Below are positions 11,465 to 23,700 of a stretch of 64,000 nt of DNA, piece after piece. Source of the stretch: Pestalotiopsis fici W106-1. Lineage: Eukaryota > Ascomycota > Sordariomycetes > Amphisphaeriales > Sporocadaceae. The stretch covers positions 1,869,681 through 1,933,680 of the forward strand of contig NW_006917102.1 of NCBI RefSeq assembly GCF_000516985.1. Reading direction: 5' to 3'. The notes under the pieces are model-generated. The model saw only the letters and a program-made list of their open reading frames with translations. It ran no database searches and was not told where the DNA came from. The position numbers and the translations under genes are program-made. Positions within the stretch are counted from its first letter, which is position 1, and each line of letters opens with the position of its first letter.

Positions 11465-14400
11465 ATGGCTCGCGAACAAGCACCCCCGAATCTACCTCTG
11501 CGACCGTCGAGCAACCAAGCCAATGTGGGCGCAAGTTCCGATCAGTCAAGCGCAACAACAAGCAAGCCGAGCGTGTTTGCCAACCACAATGGCTTCGGCC
11601 CCGTCACATCCACGGCCCCCTCCACTTCATCCACGTCTTCACATCGGCCTGCTGTTAAAGCCAGCGCATATGGCAAGAACTTGGACGACAAGTACTCTCA
11701 TCTATTCATCCAGCCCAAGTCGCGGCCAGAACACCACCGCCCAACGCGCATCAATGGACCTTTAGGACCTTCTGCTAAGGACAAGAAGCCTCCGCCCCCT
11801 CCCATGTTCAGCACGGTCCCGGCTGGATCCGCCACAAACCCCATCTCGGTCTTGGACACACCACCAAGATACACTCAGCCAGGCTTCTCGTCCAACTGGA
11901 CCGATCCCAAGAAGACGTCTGCTGACCTTCAGGCTCTCATTGAAGGGTCGCTTGAGGATGATGAAGACGAGGAGGAGGACGACGACGACGATGACGAGAA
12001 ACAATCAGAGAACGATGACGGCAAGAGTCAGTCACAAATCAAGGGACTAAACGTCCGTCTTCTACCTCACCAAGTCAGAGGTGTCGAATGGATGAAGCGT
12101 CGCGAGCTTGGTCCAGTCAAGAAGGGCAAGGTTCCAAAGGGCGGTATCCTTGCAGATGATATGGGTCTTGGCAAAACTTTGCAATCCATCTCACTCATTC
12201 TCACCAACCGAAAACCAAAGGACTCTGATAAACTTCAAGGCGTTGAAAGTTCAACTCTGGTCGTAGCACCGCTCGCTTTGATCCGACAATGGGAAGCAGA
12301 GCTAAAGGACAAGATTGCCGATTCCCACAAACTAAAGGTCCTGGTTCATCACGGCCCGCAGCGCACCAAGAACTTCAAAGATCTTCGTCGGTATGATGTC
12401 GTTATCACGACCTATCAGATCCTAGTGTCTGAACATGGCCATACCAATGGCTCGGTTAAGGCTGGCTGTTTTGGTCTGCATTGGTACCGTGTCATCCTGG
12501 ACGAGGCGCACACCATCAAGAACCGCAATGCCAAGTCGACAAAGGCATGCTACGACCTTCGAAGCGTCTATCGCTGGTGTCTCAGTGGCACCCCTATGCA
12601 AAACAACTTGGACGAGCTTCAGAGTCTGGTCAAGTTCTTGCGCATCAAACCGTATGATGACCTTGCCGAATGGAAACACCATATCGAGGCGCCAATGAAG
12701 CGAGGCGAAGGAGATGTGGCCATTCAACGACTGCACAGTATCCTTCGATGTTTCATGAAGCGACGAACCAAGGAAATTCTCAAGGAGCCGGGCGCCCTAG
12801 ATGCTGGCGGTAGCAAGTCCGATTCAAAAGATGGCGAAGAAAAGAGCGCCACGTCGGACTTCAAGATCACCGAGAGAAAAGTTGTCTCATTGCAAGCCAA
12901 ATTTTCTCCCGCGGAACGACGCTTCTATGACCGTCTCGAGCTGCGAACCGACAAGAGCATCCAGAGCATGATGAAATCCAAGAATGTCAATTACGCCAAT
13001 GCCCTTGTCTTGCTGCTACGACTCAGGCAAGTCTGCAACCATCCCAAGCTTGTCGAGGGCAAGCTGGAAAAGGACAGGGAGGCACTGAACACGGAAACGA
13101 AACCCAAGAAGAACGATGCCGATGTTGACGAGCTCGCAGACCTGCTCGGCGGACTTGATGTTCAGGCTAGACACTGTGACATTTGCGGTTGGGAGCTGGA
13201 CAAGGACAATCGCGTGCAAGGAAAGGACATGTGCAAATCATGTTCTGAAGACTTGGAATATTTCAATAACCACGATGATGGTGACGATCCCGAAAGCCCC
13301 AAGAAGGTCAGAAAGCCCAAAGCAAAGGTCAAGAAGGTGGTTCGCGAGCAGGTCAAGACGGAGCTCGTCAAGCGCAAACCGAGAAATCGCAAGACTGTTG
13401 TCGATAGCGATGACGAAGGTGATCAGTCCATCATCAAGCCAGCCCGCAAGCCAAGAAATCGAGCTGCCATTATTGACAGTGATGATGAGGAGGATGAGGG
13501 GAGCTGGATTGTTTCTGGCGATGAACAAGGTCCCTTGCGGCTGGGCAAGGCTGGCGGCACCGATGATGAGAATGCCGAAGGCGAAGGCGAATCTATCAAT
13601 ACGGCCGACTCGGAAAGCGACTCCGAAGAAGATGGCAGTAAACTGGATAGCTTCATTGTTCGTGATGAGGAAGACACCAAACCAGAAGATGCCGACAAGA
13701 CTCTCGATGATTCTGAATCTGAAGAAGAGTTCGAGTCAATTTCTGTCATCAAATCCAAGGTCGAGGCTGAGAAAGCTAGAGCCGCTCTCAAGTCTGAAAG
13801 CTCGAGTGAAGAGACAGAGGACTCGGATTCCGAGGATGGAATCGAGGACGACCTCGATTCGGACTCTGACGAAGACCAGTCACTGAATCCTTGGTCCACT
13901 GGGAGACACAGGAACAAGGAAAAGACTCCGCTCGTCCTGGCTTCGGCAAAGATCCGCGAGCTCATGAAGATCTTGCACAATGAGGTCGACGACCACAAAT
14001 TCATCGTCTTTTCTCAGTTCACATCCATGCTAGATATTGTTGAGAGGTTTTTCAAGAAAGATGGCATCCGCTACACTCGATACGACGGTGGCATGAGAAA
14101 CGATGCACGTGAAGCTGCCCTCGACTCTTTGCGCAACGATCCCCGCACCAGAGTACTGCTCTGTTCCCTCCGTTGCGGAGCTCTGGGTCTGAACCTGACA
14201 GCCGCTAGCCGAGTGGTCATCTTGGAGCCCTTCTGGAACCCTTTTGTCGAGGAGCAAGCCATTGACCGTGTGCACCGTCTCACCCAGAAAGTCGACGTGG
14301 TGGTTTACAAGCTCACGGTCGAGAACACGGTCGAAGAAAGAATCCTAGAACTCCAAAACAAGAAGCGCCTCTTGGCCGAGCAGGCCATTGAGGGTGGCAT

Positions 14401-14593
14401 GCGCAAGGATGGCTTGAAGCTTGGCCTCAAGGAGCTGATGGATCTGTTTAGGCCGGTGGGTAACAATGTTAGAATCGCTAGCCCCGAAGACTATTACGAT
14501 GCCCAGCAAATTGGCCGAGATCTGAGGGCCTATGTTAAGAGACCAAAGCAGAAGCCTACACAAGAGAATAGTGTCTATGGTAGACGGTGGTAG
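11465..14593 (+). CDS. SNF2-family DNA-dependent ATPase, Rad5/16-Uls1-like
   Basis: Nuclear double-stranded-DNA translocase expected to remodel protein-DNA complexes in repair or chromatin maintenance. From the ATG at 11465 it has 1042 residues and no intron. The first ATPase lobe shows the Walker A motif DMGLGKT (near residue 233) and the DEAH box (about 346-349). The second lobe has SLRCGALGLNLTAAS and QAIDRVHRLTQ near residues 900-940, followed by VEERILELQNKK, a stretch very like Uls1-type proteins. Between the lobes sit a C4 zinc motif (CDICGW...CKSC, from about residue 571), where Rad5/Uls1 relatives carry a RING, and then a long Asp/Glu/Ser-rich linker (about 620-810). An acidic patch also precedes lobe 1. 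The frame stays open and coding-like upstream to 11294 (basic amphipathic SLKEGLKDTLKSGLKELL) but has no ATG, so the true start is uncertain. Uls1 orthology is likely, not proven. Confidence 0.9.
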   Translation: MAREQAPPNLPLRPSSNQANVGASSDQSSATTSKPSVFANHNGFGPVTSTAPSTSSTSSHRPAVKASAYGKNLDDKYSHLFIQPKSRPEHHRPTRINGPLGPSAKDKKPPPPPMFSTVPAGSATNPISVLDTPPRYTQPGFSSNWTDPKKTSADLQALIEGSLEDDEDEEEDDDDDDEKQSENDDGKSQSQIKGLNVRLLPHQVRGVEWMKRRELGPVKKGKVPKGGILADDMGLGKTLQSISLILTNRKPKDSDKLQGVESSTLVVAPLALIRQWEAELKDKIADSHKLKVLVHHGPQRTKNFKDLRRYDVVITTYQILVSEHGHTNGSVKAGCFGLHWYRVILDEAHTIKNRNAKSTKACYDLRSVYRWCLSGTPMQNNLDELQSLVKFLRIKPYDDLAEWKHHIEAPMKRGEGDVAIQRLHSILRCFMKRRTKEILKEPGALDAGGSKSDSKDGEEKSATSDFKITERKVVSLQAKFSPAERRFYDRLELRTDKSIQSMMKSKNVNYANALVLLLRLRQVCNHPKLVEGKLEKDREALNTETKPKKNDADVDELADLLGGLDVQARHCDICGWELDKDNRVQGKDMCKSCSEDLEYFNNHDDGDDPESPKKVRKPKAKVKKVVREQVKTELVKRKPRNRKTVVDSDDEGDQSIIKPARKPRNRAAIIDSDDEEDEGSWIVSGDEQGPLRLGKAGGTDDENAEGEGESINTADSESDSEEDGSKLDSFIVRDEEDTKPEDADKTLDDSESEEEFESISVIKSKVEAEKARAALKSESSSEETEDSDSEDGIEDDLDSDSDEDQSLNPWSTGRHRNKEKTPLVLASAKIRELMKILHNEVDDHKFIVFSQFTSMLDIVERFFKKDGIRYTRYDGGMRNDAREAALDSLRNDPRTRVLLCSLRCGALGLNLTAASRVVILEPFWNPFVEEQAIDRVHRLTQKVDVVVYKLTVENTVEERILELQNKKRLLAEQAIEGGMRKDGLKLGLKELMDLFRPVGNNVRIASPEDYYDAQQIGRDLRAYVKRPKQKPTQENSVYGRRW

Positions 14594-15042
14594 ACAAAAC
14601 CCACCAGGATTCACGAGTGGATGACATGATTTGATGAGGTTACAGAGGAAATATGGATCGGCTATGATGGCACGGGAGATGACACGGCTGGTTGCACGGA
14701 TCATACACATTGGAGGCGTTTTGACGGAGGTTTCCCTTTTCCGGATACTGAACACGTAAAAGGTGTACCGTATTGGTGAGCATGCTTTACGATTTGATAA
14801 TGAAACATGTTGTACCATTCAATACTATTTGTTGATGAAGAACAAGTTTATCTGCCCCCAAGAATCTGCCAAGGTACAAATTGCAAGTTCTAGCAAATGA
14901 TTAGGTAATTGTGAAGCGTCTGTTTATCAGTCAAGATTTTTGACAATTTTCGTCGAGAAATGGACACCGAAACTCCTTGCTATATGCTTTATACTGTTGG
15001 ATGGATGCTCAAAAGGAGAAATTCTAGTCTTTTCTCTGCTGC
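14594..15042. other. Convergent 3' region
   Basis: About 450 bp between the stops of the SNF2 gene (+) and the Yrb30-type gene (-). It should hold both terminators. Nothing else seen. Confidence 0.5.
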
Positions 15043-17076
15043 TCAGATGCCGGCTGTGCCCCCGCCGTTTCCGCCCGGCGGGTCAACATACGGGTCAAAG
15101 CCCATTTTCCGCGAGGTTTCGGCCCTCGCGGCCCAGCGCTCTTTCCCGTGGAGGCCACTCTCTGAAGCGGATTCATCCAGGTAGAATTTGAGAACATGGT
15201 CGGGGATGGAGAGGTGAGTGGTCTGTTCAAACTCTTGAAGGCTGGCAAGACGGAGCAACATCTCGAGCAGCGAGAGCGAGGTTCGAATGGCCCCAAACGG
15301 CGACCGTTCTACCGTACTGGGGGACAGCGATGCCAGCCTGTCGTGGTGATGGCCATGAACGAGGTCTGCAGATACCGAGGAGCCAATGGCTTCGTGGCCG
15401 TTGCTGTGTCGATGATACGAGCTTGAAGACCGCGAGGATGAGTGGCCGGATCCGTTGGCGATGCTCATGCGCTGTAATTGGCTGACAAGATTGCTGTCCA
15501 CTGATGTTCTATGTAACGCTAGAGGTTTGGTGGTCTTGGGGATTGGTGAAGTGCCGTCCCGTGGTCGTACAACGGGCTCATGGTCTTCGTCATCTAGGGA
15601 CGAGGTTGAGGCAGTGTCGTCGTCATTGAAATCAAAGACCTCGAGTGCGAGCCATTCCGGATCAAGATGGCTTGGTATGGTCCATGGTGATGTTGTAAAA
15701 GTTTCGTCCACAGCCTTTCCTTCAGGAAAATCACTCTCCTCATGAGTTAATTGCTCCGCTGCCTGACTCTCTTCCCGAAGTTGGCGATCAATGTCATCCT
15801 GATCACTACATTCGGACAGAGTGGAGTCGGAGACAGAATCAGGAGCCTCTATACTTGGGATCAATCGAGTTGACTTTTCCTGAATCTGGAGGTTGCCGTT
15901 AGCTGCTGTGGGGTTGGGAGTCATTGAAGAGGTGTCTCTTTTCAATAGCAAAACCGGATTGCTGGAGGCACCATCTTCGTTATTAATGTTCAGTATCCTC
16001 CCTACGTCCGCGTAAAACATCTTTGAAATCTGTCCAATGGGTATGTTCTCTCTGACGCCAGCAAGAGAGAGACCATCGTATGATCCAGGTTCAAGGTTGC
16101 CGTTTTCGAATGTATGAACTCGTCCATCATCCAAGTCTTCGAGAATCTGCAGCTGATATGCGTATCCCATGGCTGGTCTACTCTCCTGGTCTGTTTCCAA
16201 CTCCTCGTTATCCTCGAAACCTGTGGGTATGCGATATAGCCGGACGCGTGCCTTGTGTATGACTTCTTGCCACATTGGTTTCCTCTGTCCTTCCTCGATG
16301 CCATACGCCTCGCCGTTTTCTGCCGAAGCGTGGCCGCGGAATAACATGTAAAGCGACAGGGTGAAGTCTGGTCCTATCTGCATGGGCCGGAATGGATCGA
16401 GGACGAACTGTGAGTCGCTCACATTGACCAACATGCTCGCCTGGAGCAGACGCGAAGGAGAAAATGTAGACTGCTCAGTCTGAACGCCACCAATCGCAGA
16501 AACCCAAAGGTTGATGGAAGGAATCAGGTCATCGATGCTGAGCATGAGCTGCTTTGTTTCTGCTAGGATGGAGAGCAGCTCTGCCCGGCCATCTCGGGCA
16601 GATGGGGGCTTCAAGCCCCTGGCGGTCCGCTCTTCGAGAATGGCGGCATCCTGATACCTTGCGGCCAGCAGGTCAATATCCTCTCGGAGTTCTCTGCCTA
16701 CTCGTACCACGGCCTCCAGTGCTGTATTGCCTCTTGTGTAGCGAAACTCGATAGACTCCAAGATTGGCGAGATGAGCTGTCAGGAAAATTAGTGATGGGG
16801 GCCCAAGTTCATTGCTACGAGCACTGACCTCAATTTTCCGGGCCAAGCGCCGTTGCAAAGCAGCCAGCTCTGCTCTTAGAGGCTGATCGTCAACAGTCTG
16901 TTGTGGTTGTGAGGCATGTGAGCAGGAGATACTGAGAGAGAGCGTCCAAGTGCAGCTTGACTCACCTTGAGCAGCCTGGAGCCTTGTTGGACCACGAGGC
17001 TCGAGGTCAATGCTACAGCCGATCGTATCGCATAACTCGTGGCATGGTAAGACACCCGAGCCAGAAATGCATCCAT
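15043..17076 (-). CDS. YRB30: RanGTP-binding protein, Yrb30 type
   Basis: Three exons by phase-consistent splicing: 17076-16966, 16897-16829 and 16776-15043, giving 637 residues. The first exon (MDAFLARVSYHATSYAIRSA) and the short second exon (LRAELAALQRRLARKIE) join to LISPILESIEFRYTRGNTALE. This arrangement matches the fungal Ran-binding family founded by yeast Yrb30, which binds Ran-GTP and is thought to modulate Ran-dependent nucleocytoplasmic transport. The N-terminal 300 residues carry the conserved part. The middle (about 350-480) is acidic and Ser/Thr-rich and likely unstructured. The C terminus ends in a Gly/Pro-rich tail after a helix containing FYLDESASESGLHGKERWAA. An alternative reading that starts inside exon 3 would lose the conserved N terminus. 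The family assignment rests on remembered family features, not on a search. Confidence 0.75.
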
Positions 17077-18495
17077 GACTACCGTAAGAGACTTGGTATG
17101 TAATGGAACATGTCTTGCTTAGGTAAGATTACCTTTTCCCCTCGACACGCATAAAATGATGTCTCTAGGAGAGAAGCAATATCGGATACGGGGGTTATGG
17201 AACTCAAGGGAAAGAGCGGGTAAGTGGATGAAATCTAGTGAAAGTAGAGTAGAGAGTCGTCACGAGAATCACTTTGTCAGACGTCCTGTACATTAGACAA
17301 TACACGTATAGTACAACAACAACAAAAAAGTTGTTTTCAAGTGCACGGGGCCGACTTTAGGTGAAGTCGATTGGGCGTTTGTTTGCACACGAAATGCATG
17401 AGGTCCTCTCAGGTACGTGCCTTCCTTACCTTACCTACCTAGGCCATCCGGGGTTGTCTAGCGGGTCCTGTCCCCTTTGAGGTTTGTCCAGGCAGACAAC
17501 AAGCACAGTGCCCAGCCTTTAACAGGGTCTCTCAGCGAATCATCTCCAGCCCTTACTGCCTATTTCGGTGGGGTCATGGTAGGTTTAATGCTGGAAATTT
17601 GGCCAAGTGCTGGGCGTCTTTCTTCAATTCGTACAGTGCTTTAGCGTCACTCACACGGTAATGCCCATCGTCAATGTGAATATGTGACGTTCATGCCCGA
17701 ATTCTTTACTGTTTACATACAGTTTCCCCCCCTTCTAACATTATTTCTGCTGATCACACGGGTGAAAGGTGGTATATGTATTGCCACCCTCTCTGATATC
17801 CAGGTATAATAGGTACAATTATATGATCCTGGTGTTAGGCATGACATGCTCGAGGTGCAACATTGGCCCAACTGCCGTCATTGGCGGGGCATGAATGAAG
17901 CGAAGAAAGGGAACAACCCCGCTGATTAGGTACCTACTTCGAGGCACAGGGAAGAAATGGCCACTGGCCTCTTCGGTGAAGTACAAAAAAAAACCGAAAG
18001 ACTGCTGATAATTAGGCGGAATTCATTGTATGATGGGAAAAGCACGGTCGGAGTCAATAGAGATCTATCCCGCCGATATCCTGTTTTCAGCAACTTTAGG
18101 CATCAGAACGAAATTGACTCATAAAAGTGATGACATACGAAGTACACAGGGATTAAAATCGAGTTGTAAACAGACATGTAGGTAACGGGCGCTGGAGATT
18201 CCCCCTGTTGGACAGCAATTGATCGGATTTGTGACCCAGTGACTGAGACTTGACTGCACATCCCGCCGACCACCCCCAGCAGCACACTTTGCATTTAAAA
18301 ATTGCCCCGCACTAGATTCTTGAGTCGCTGGCTCCGTCGCTTTTGCTCGTCCAACAATTTTATCAAACCGACGACACCCAAGGACACGAAGGGTCTCACA
18401 TTTTTCTCCTTCACGATCTTTCGCTTGTCCACATCGACGACGAGTTACTGCTTAGCGTTCTCAAAGTCGCCCTTACACACACAAAGAAAGACAAA
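17077..18495. other. Divergent promoter region, Yrb30-type gene and SUP35
   Basis: About 1.4 kb between two divergent housekeeping genes. It holds short CTTACC/CTACCT repeats near 17425-17450. The SUP35 leader occupies the right end (18300-18495). No gene was recognised. Confidence 0.5.
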
Positions 18496-20794
18496 ATGTC
18501 GGACCTCAACTCATGGGAAGACGACCCGTCGGCACAGGACGAGAACCTGTCGCGCCAGGCGCAAAATTTGAACCTCAACAACCAGCAACAGTCCCAAGGC
18601 GGCTTCCGCCCCGGTGTCGCTTCATTCCAGCCCGGCGCTGCTTCCTTCACTCCCGGCGCTCAGGCCTACGGTGGCTACCTCCAGTATGGTGGCCAGCAGC
18701 AGCAGCAGTTCTACGGCGGCCAGCAGGGCTTCTATCCTCAGTACGGCGGTCAAGGCTTCAACCAATACAACCAGGCCGGTTATAGTGGAGTCTACGGCCA
18801 GCAAGGTCAGGCCGGATTCAACCAGGGCTACGGTATGTGTTATGACCTCAATCCTGCCGAATGCCAGCGTAAATTCTAACATGACGAAACCCTAGGCCAA
18901 CAATACCCTCAGTATGGCCAGCAGCAATTCCAACAAAACCAACCCCCAAGACAACCCCAGCAGCAGCAAGCCTCGAAGCCCACTCCTACTATTGCCAAGC
19001 GCCCTGATCCTGCTGCCGCTCCAGCTGCCGCAAAGCCAACAGTCGAGAAGGCCGGAGGTACCAAGGTTTTGAGCATCGGCGCCGATCCTGCTAAGCCCAA
19101 GGTCGCCACCGAGGGCGCGACCAAGGTCCTTTCCATTGGTGTCCCCGCACCTCCCAAGGATGAGCCCAAGAAGGAGGAGGAGAAGCCCGCAGCCGGTGCT
19201 GAAGCTGGAGCCAAGGCAAGCGCTGCCAAGGCTATCGAGAAGACTGGAGAGACCACCAAGACTGCCAGCGGAAGAACCTCGCCAACCCCATCAACTGGCT
19301 CGGGCAGATCCAGCCCCGGAAGAGCTTCCAAGGCCGCCGAAAAGCGAGATGCCGATGCTGTCGCCAACGAGCAGTCCGCTGACGTTGATGAGGCAACGCT
19401 GAAGGAAATGTACGGAAAGGAGCACATGAACATCATCTTCATTGGCCACGTTGATGCTGGCAAGTCTACCCTCGGAGGTTCCATTCTTTACGCTACTGGT
19501 ATGGTCGACGACCGAACTCTGGACAAGTACAAGCGCGAAGCCAAGGAACTTGGCCGTGAGACTTGGTATCTCTCCTGGGCTCTGGATCTTACCAAGGAGG
19601 AGCGCTCCAAGGGTAAGACTGTCGAGGTTGGAAGGGGTTTCTTCGAGACTGAAAAGCGCCGCTACTCAATTCTCGATGCGCCCGGCCACAAGACATATGT
19701 CGCCAACATGATTGGTGGTGCCGCTCAGGCTGATGTTGGTGTTCTTGTCATCTCCGCCCGAAAGGGTGAGTACGAGACAGGTTTCGAGAAGGGAGGACAG
19801 ACCCGTGAGCACGCCATGCTGGCCAAGACCCAAGGAGTCAACAAGTTGGTGGTGGTCATTAACAAGATGGATGACCCTACTGTCAACTGGTCGGCCGAGA
19901 GATACAAGGAGTGTACCACCAAGCTGAGTCAGTTTCTCAAGGGAACCGGCTTCAACCTGAAGACGGATGTGTTCTTCATGCCCATTGCTGCACAGCAGCT
20001 CATGGGTATCAAGGACAGAATTCCCGAGGGAGTCTGCTCCTTCTACAACGGACCATCTCTGTTGGAATACCTCGACAACATGTCCACCATGGAACGCAAG
20101 CTTAACGCACCCTTCATGATGCCCGTGGCTGCCAAATACCGTGACATGGGTACCATGATTGAGGGTAAGGTTGAGGCTGGTGTGATTAAGAAGGGAATGT
20201 CCTTGATCATGATGCCGAACAATGATAAGGTCGATATTTCTGCAGTGTACACTGAAACGGAAGAGGAAGTTGGCATTGCACAAAGCGGTGACCAAGTCCG
20301 TCTCCGACTCCGTGGTCTCGAAGAGGAAGATATCATGCCCGGTTTTGTGCTGTGCTCGCCCAAGCGTTTGGTCCACAAGGTTGCCGAGTTTGAGGCTCAG
20401 ATCCGTATTCTGGATCTGAAGAGCATTCTCTCCGCCGGATTCAACTGCGTCATTCACGTGCACACGGCGATTGAAGAAGTTACTTTCTCAGCCCTGCTTC
20501 ACAAGCTCCAGAAGGGCACCAACCGTAAGAGCAAGCTGCCTCCGTCCCACGCCAAGAGAGGAGACAGCATCATTGCGCGTCTGCAAGTCATTGGTGGAGC
20601 TGGCCAGATCTGTATTGAAAAGTTCGAGGACTACCCGCAAATGGGACGATTCACTCTGAGAGACCAGGTAAGTGACCTTCAGCACTGTGCGAGTTATCCT
20701 CTGATATGAACACACTGAACTAATTGATGCCAAATAGGGTCAAACCATTGCCATTGGCAAGATTATCAAGCTCATCACGGACGGATCTTCCTAA
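18496..20794 (+). CDS. SUP35: Translation termination factor eRF3 (Sup35)
   Basis: GTPase partner of eRF1 that promotes polypeptide release at stop codons in the cytoplasm. Exons are 18496-18832, 18896-20667 and 20738-20794, giving 721 residues. The N domain (about 1-150) is rich in Gln, Gly, Tyr and Asn with YGGQQ-like repeats, a prion-like composition as in yeast Sup35. The charged M region follows to about 290 and contains two copies of the TKVLSIG motif. The EF1A-like GTPase begins with GHVDAGKST (296-304), then DAPGH (373-377) and NKMD (435-438). The beta-barrel domains finish with GKIIKLITDG. The ATG at 18496 was chosen because MSDLNSWEDD is the usual head of fungal eRF3. The first intron (18833-18895) lies inside the prion-like domain. 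The identification is secure. Confidence 0.97.
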
Positions 20795-23700
20795 GCAACG
20801 AACCATTATGACTGAATGAGAAGAATGACTGCAGGGGTCCAGAACTAGTCACGGGTCTTGATTTGCGCCACGCCACATTCAAGGACACGTTAGTGACGAA
20901 CAGAAGCTTCCCCAAAGCAGGTACAGATAGCCAGCCAGGTTGGCCAATGCAGGAGCGGGAGCGGGAAGACCCGTCAATCCAGATTACCAATGGCTGTTTT
21001 GACGCTTCCGAGATCTGCTTAGTCGATCTAGATCAATCAGAACCGCACTGCTGGGTTCAAGAGTCTTTAGCATAGAAAGAAGCCTGTATCCAGGCTATGA
21101 TTGGTCGCGCTGGGCGACGTGGAAGAAAAAAAAGATTTGTCAACCTTGCTATATTTGAATTTCCACTATATGGCATGCAATATTGAGGACTTGAATTGAG
21201 ATCCTGCAGACTGTGACCAAATCTTGTGTAATCACTGAAGTGAGAAACTAAATAAGTAAGTCCACATATGATCATGATCAACCCGTAGTGCTATTCGCTG
21301 GATAAATTCATGTATCTGGTCCTAGTGAATGGGAGTAATGGCTTTGATTGGCAATAACGCTGCGTTCAAGATCCGAGTTTTCAAGAGAAAAAGGAGACGG
21401 GACATGCGAGTAGAATTGACATGGCTCATGAAAAAACTTTAGATTTCAGGCATCGAATTGGAAGGGTTGCTTTTGGAAATGTTTGATATGCATGACCAAG
21501 GGAGACAAATCGGAAGCAAACTTGGATTCCGACGAGATTTTAGGGAAATAAGGGAAAAGAGCGTCGTAATGATGATATCCCGATGCCCAACGCAAGTGTG
21601 GAGCAGGACGTTTATCATTTTTGAAAGATACATGATGGAAAACAGCGTGTCGTCCTGCCGTTCATCATGATGCCAGCAGGCCGCCCCGATTTGTCCCGAA
21701 AACGCAAGTGTATACTCTGATCGGGGCAAATCGGCCGCAGATGCAGCGAGTATACCACATCGGGACATGTCGGGAGCAAGGGTGACGTTCCTTTGGTTCC
21801 CAGCCGGCGTACAGCGTAGTACAGAGATCCAGTTGGCTGCATGATGCAAGGGAGAGAGATCTACAGTATGTACCCTATCTAACTCCTAGCAGGAGATGGC
21901 GCGGATCTTTGTTCAAGCTGGAAAGAGACATGTGAAGCATTAGCTTCCGTCAAGTTTCAGATTTGGCGATAGGTGAAATGTTCGGGAAGAATCGGTACGA
22001 GGAAATACAAGGCTTGATTCCGGGATAATAATGGAGGCTGTGCTGGGTCCCAGTTGTTATCGAGGCGGGTTGACTCTTTTCCTTACCGGCAGAACGGAAC
22101 GGTTCGTAGCTAAGCAAAGCCAAGCCCAGTCCTGTCAAACGTCCATGCAGTGCAGCCAGCGTAACGTGGAAAAGATGAGAGCAAGCACAGGAAAAAAGCT
22201 TGTGATATTGGGCTCTAGAACTCGTCCCTCTTCCGCCTTTCTGGTTCCTCTCTTCTTGGCAGCGTTGACTGTGGATTTTGGGATTCCTCCTTTTCCGAGC
22301 TGATCTACTAACATAACCTAGACCGTTCCATGGTATCAATTATTTGTTCCGCCCAAGGGGCAGCATTACTAGCAGAGAGGTTACACATGTTTTCCGTCAC
22401 ATGGGCTTGTTGTAATTCGTTTTGAACCCCACAAAAAAAAAAGTACAAACGTCACGAGGGCATGTCCGTGTCTCTATTAAAATTCTATTTTATCTTATTT
22501 ATTTTTGTTTCCTATTGCCGGCCATGGCCGGGTCTATGCTTGAGCCGACGTTACGTAAAAATTGGGCTCTGCTCTTCATGCAAGAATACAAACGTTGATC
22601 CGATCTGCCATTTTTGCAATTATGTGTAACATGCAAAGCTTCTACTGCTACACTGGCACACGACACACATAAAAACTTGTTGCACTAGGCAAGCCTTTGG
22701 ACCAATGGCGGAAGACAAGTTTGCCAATGACGCGCCGCTGATAAGCCGATTATAGAAATTATCATGGACAAAATGGATATGGGCGGTTCAATCAATGCCC
22801 CTCCACCCCGCAAAGATGCGGAGGATATCGGAAAGAGAAACGATTTGTCCCCCCATGTTTGCTTTCTGCCCCCCTCCTTCCCCTACGGCTAGCCCCAATC
22901 GCGGGATGAGGCTCGGGAGTCTTGTGGAAAATACAGGCTAGAAATGGCCCCAGCTAGCGGGGCGCTGGGCTGAGCTGAGCATACTGATCAGGCACCTGGA
23001 CCTGGGCTCTTCCTGCACTTTTTCTTGTCTTGGGAACGAAAAAAACGTGGAACTTGTGCATTGCACGCTGAGAAAGTCTGGGCTTTTTCTTGTCGTCTTA
23101 TTCTTGGGCCCGGTCACTAGTCTTGGTAGTTTCGGTACCTCCAGCATGCAGAAGCTTTGCTGCAATGCCCATGACGGCGTGAGTCCGGCGAGTACTCTCC
23201 TTCTTGTACTCCTGTTCAAATGTTGCGCAAGAAGTAATGACGTGACTTCTTGAGAAGAGTCAAATAATACAGTGAATACTAGTAAAACTTCCGATCATGT
23301 ACTGCAATATGTTGCTTCTCAATGGCCCTCTCAAGAAGAGGTGAATATGCGTAGTAACCCGCCAAGACCGAATAGGACTTCAGCACATGGCTTCCGCCCA
23401 ATGCCCAGATCTGGGGCAGGTTTTCCTTTTCCCCACAAGACGGGTTTGGAATCTGGGATCAGCGCACACATCCCGGCTCCCTCTTCAAGTTTCCGTCTCG
23501 TGCTCCCGAGATTCTCCTGGCCTACTGTGGCTCAAGGGACTAAAAGCAGTATGGACTTTCAGCGTAGGGTCATCTTTGACACGAGGCTAACTAGTGAAGA
23601 AAAGGGCAAAGGAGGACAGACTGGGGTCTGAGCGAGGGGCACCCACGAGAATGCCCCTCCTATCCGTCTTCGTGTCCCGCACCGCCAATGGTGCCCTTCG

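Noticed and set aside
13423..14004. Ser-rich minus-strand frame opposite the SNF2 acidic linker
   Set aside because: It arises from GAN/TCN codon complementarity of the Asp/Glu/Ser-rich linker.
19666..20463. Minus-strand open frame opposite SUP35
   Set aside because: Antisense shadow of a biased, conserved coding exon.
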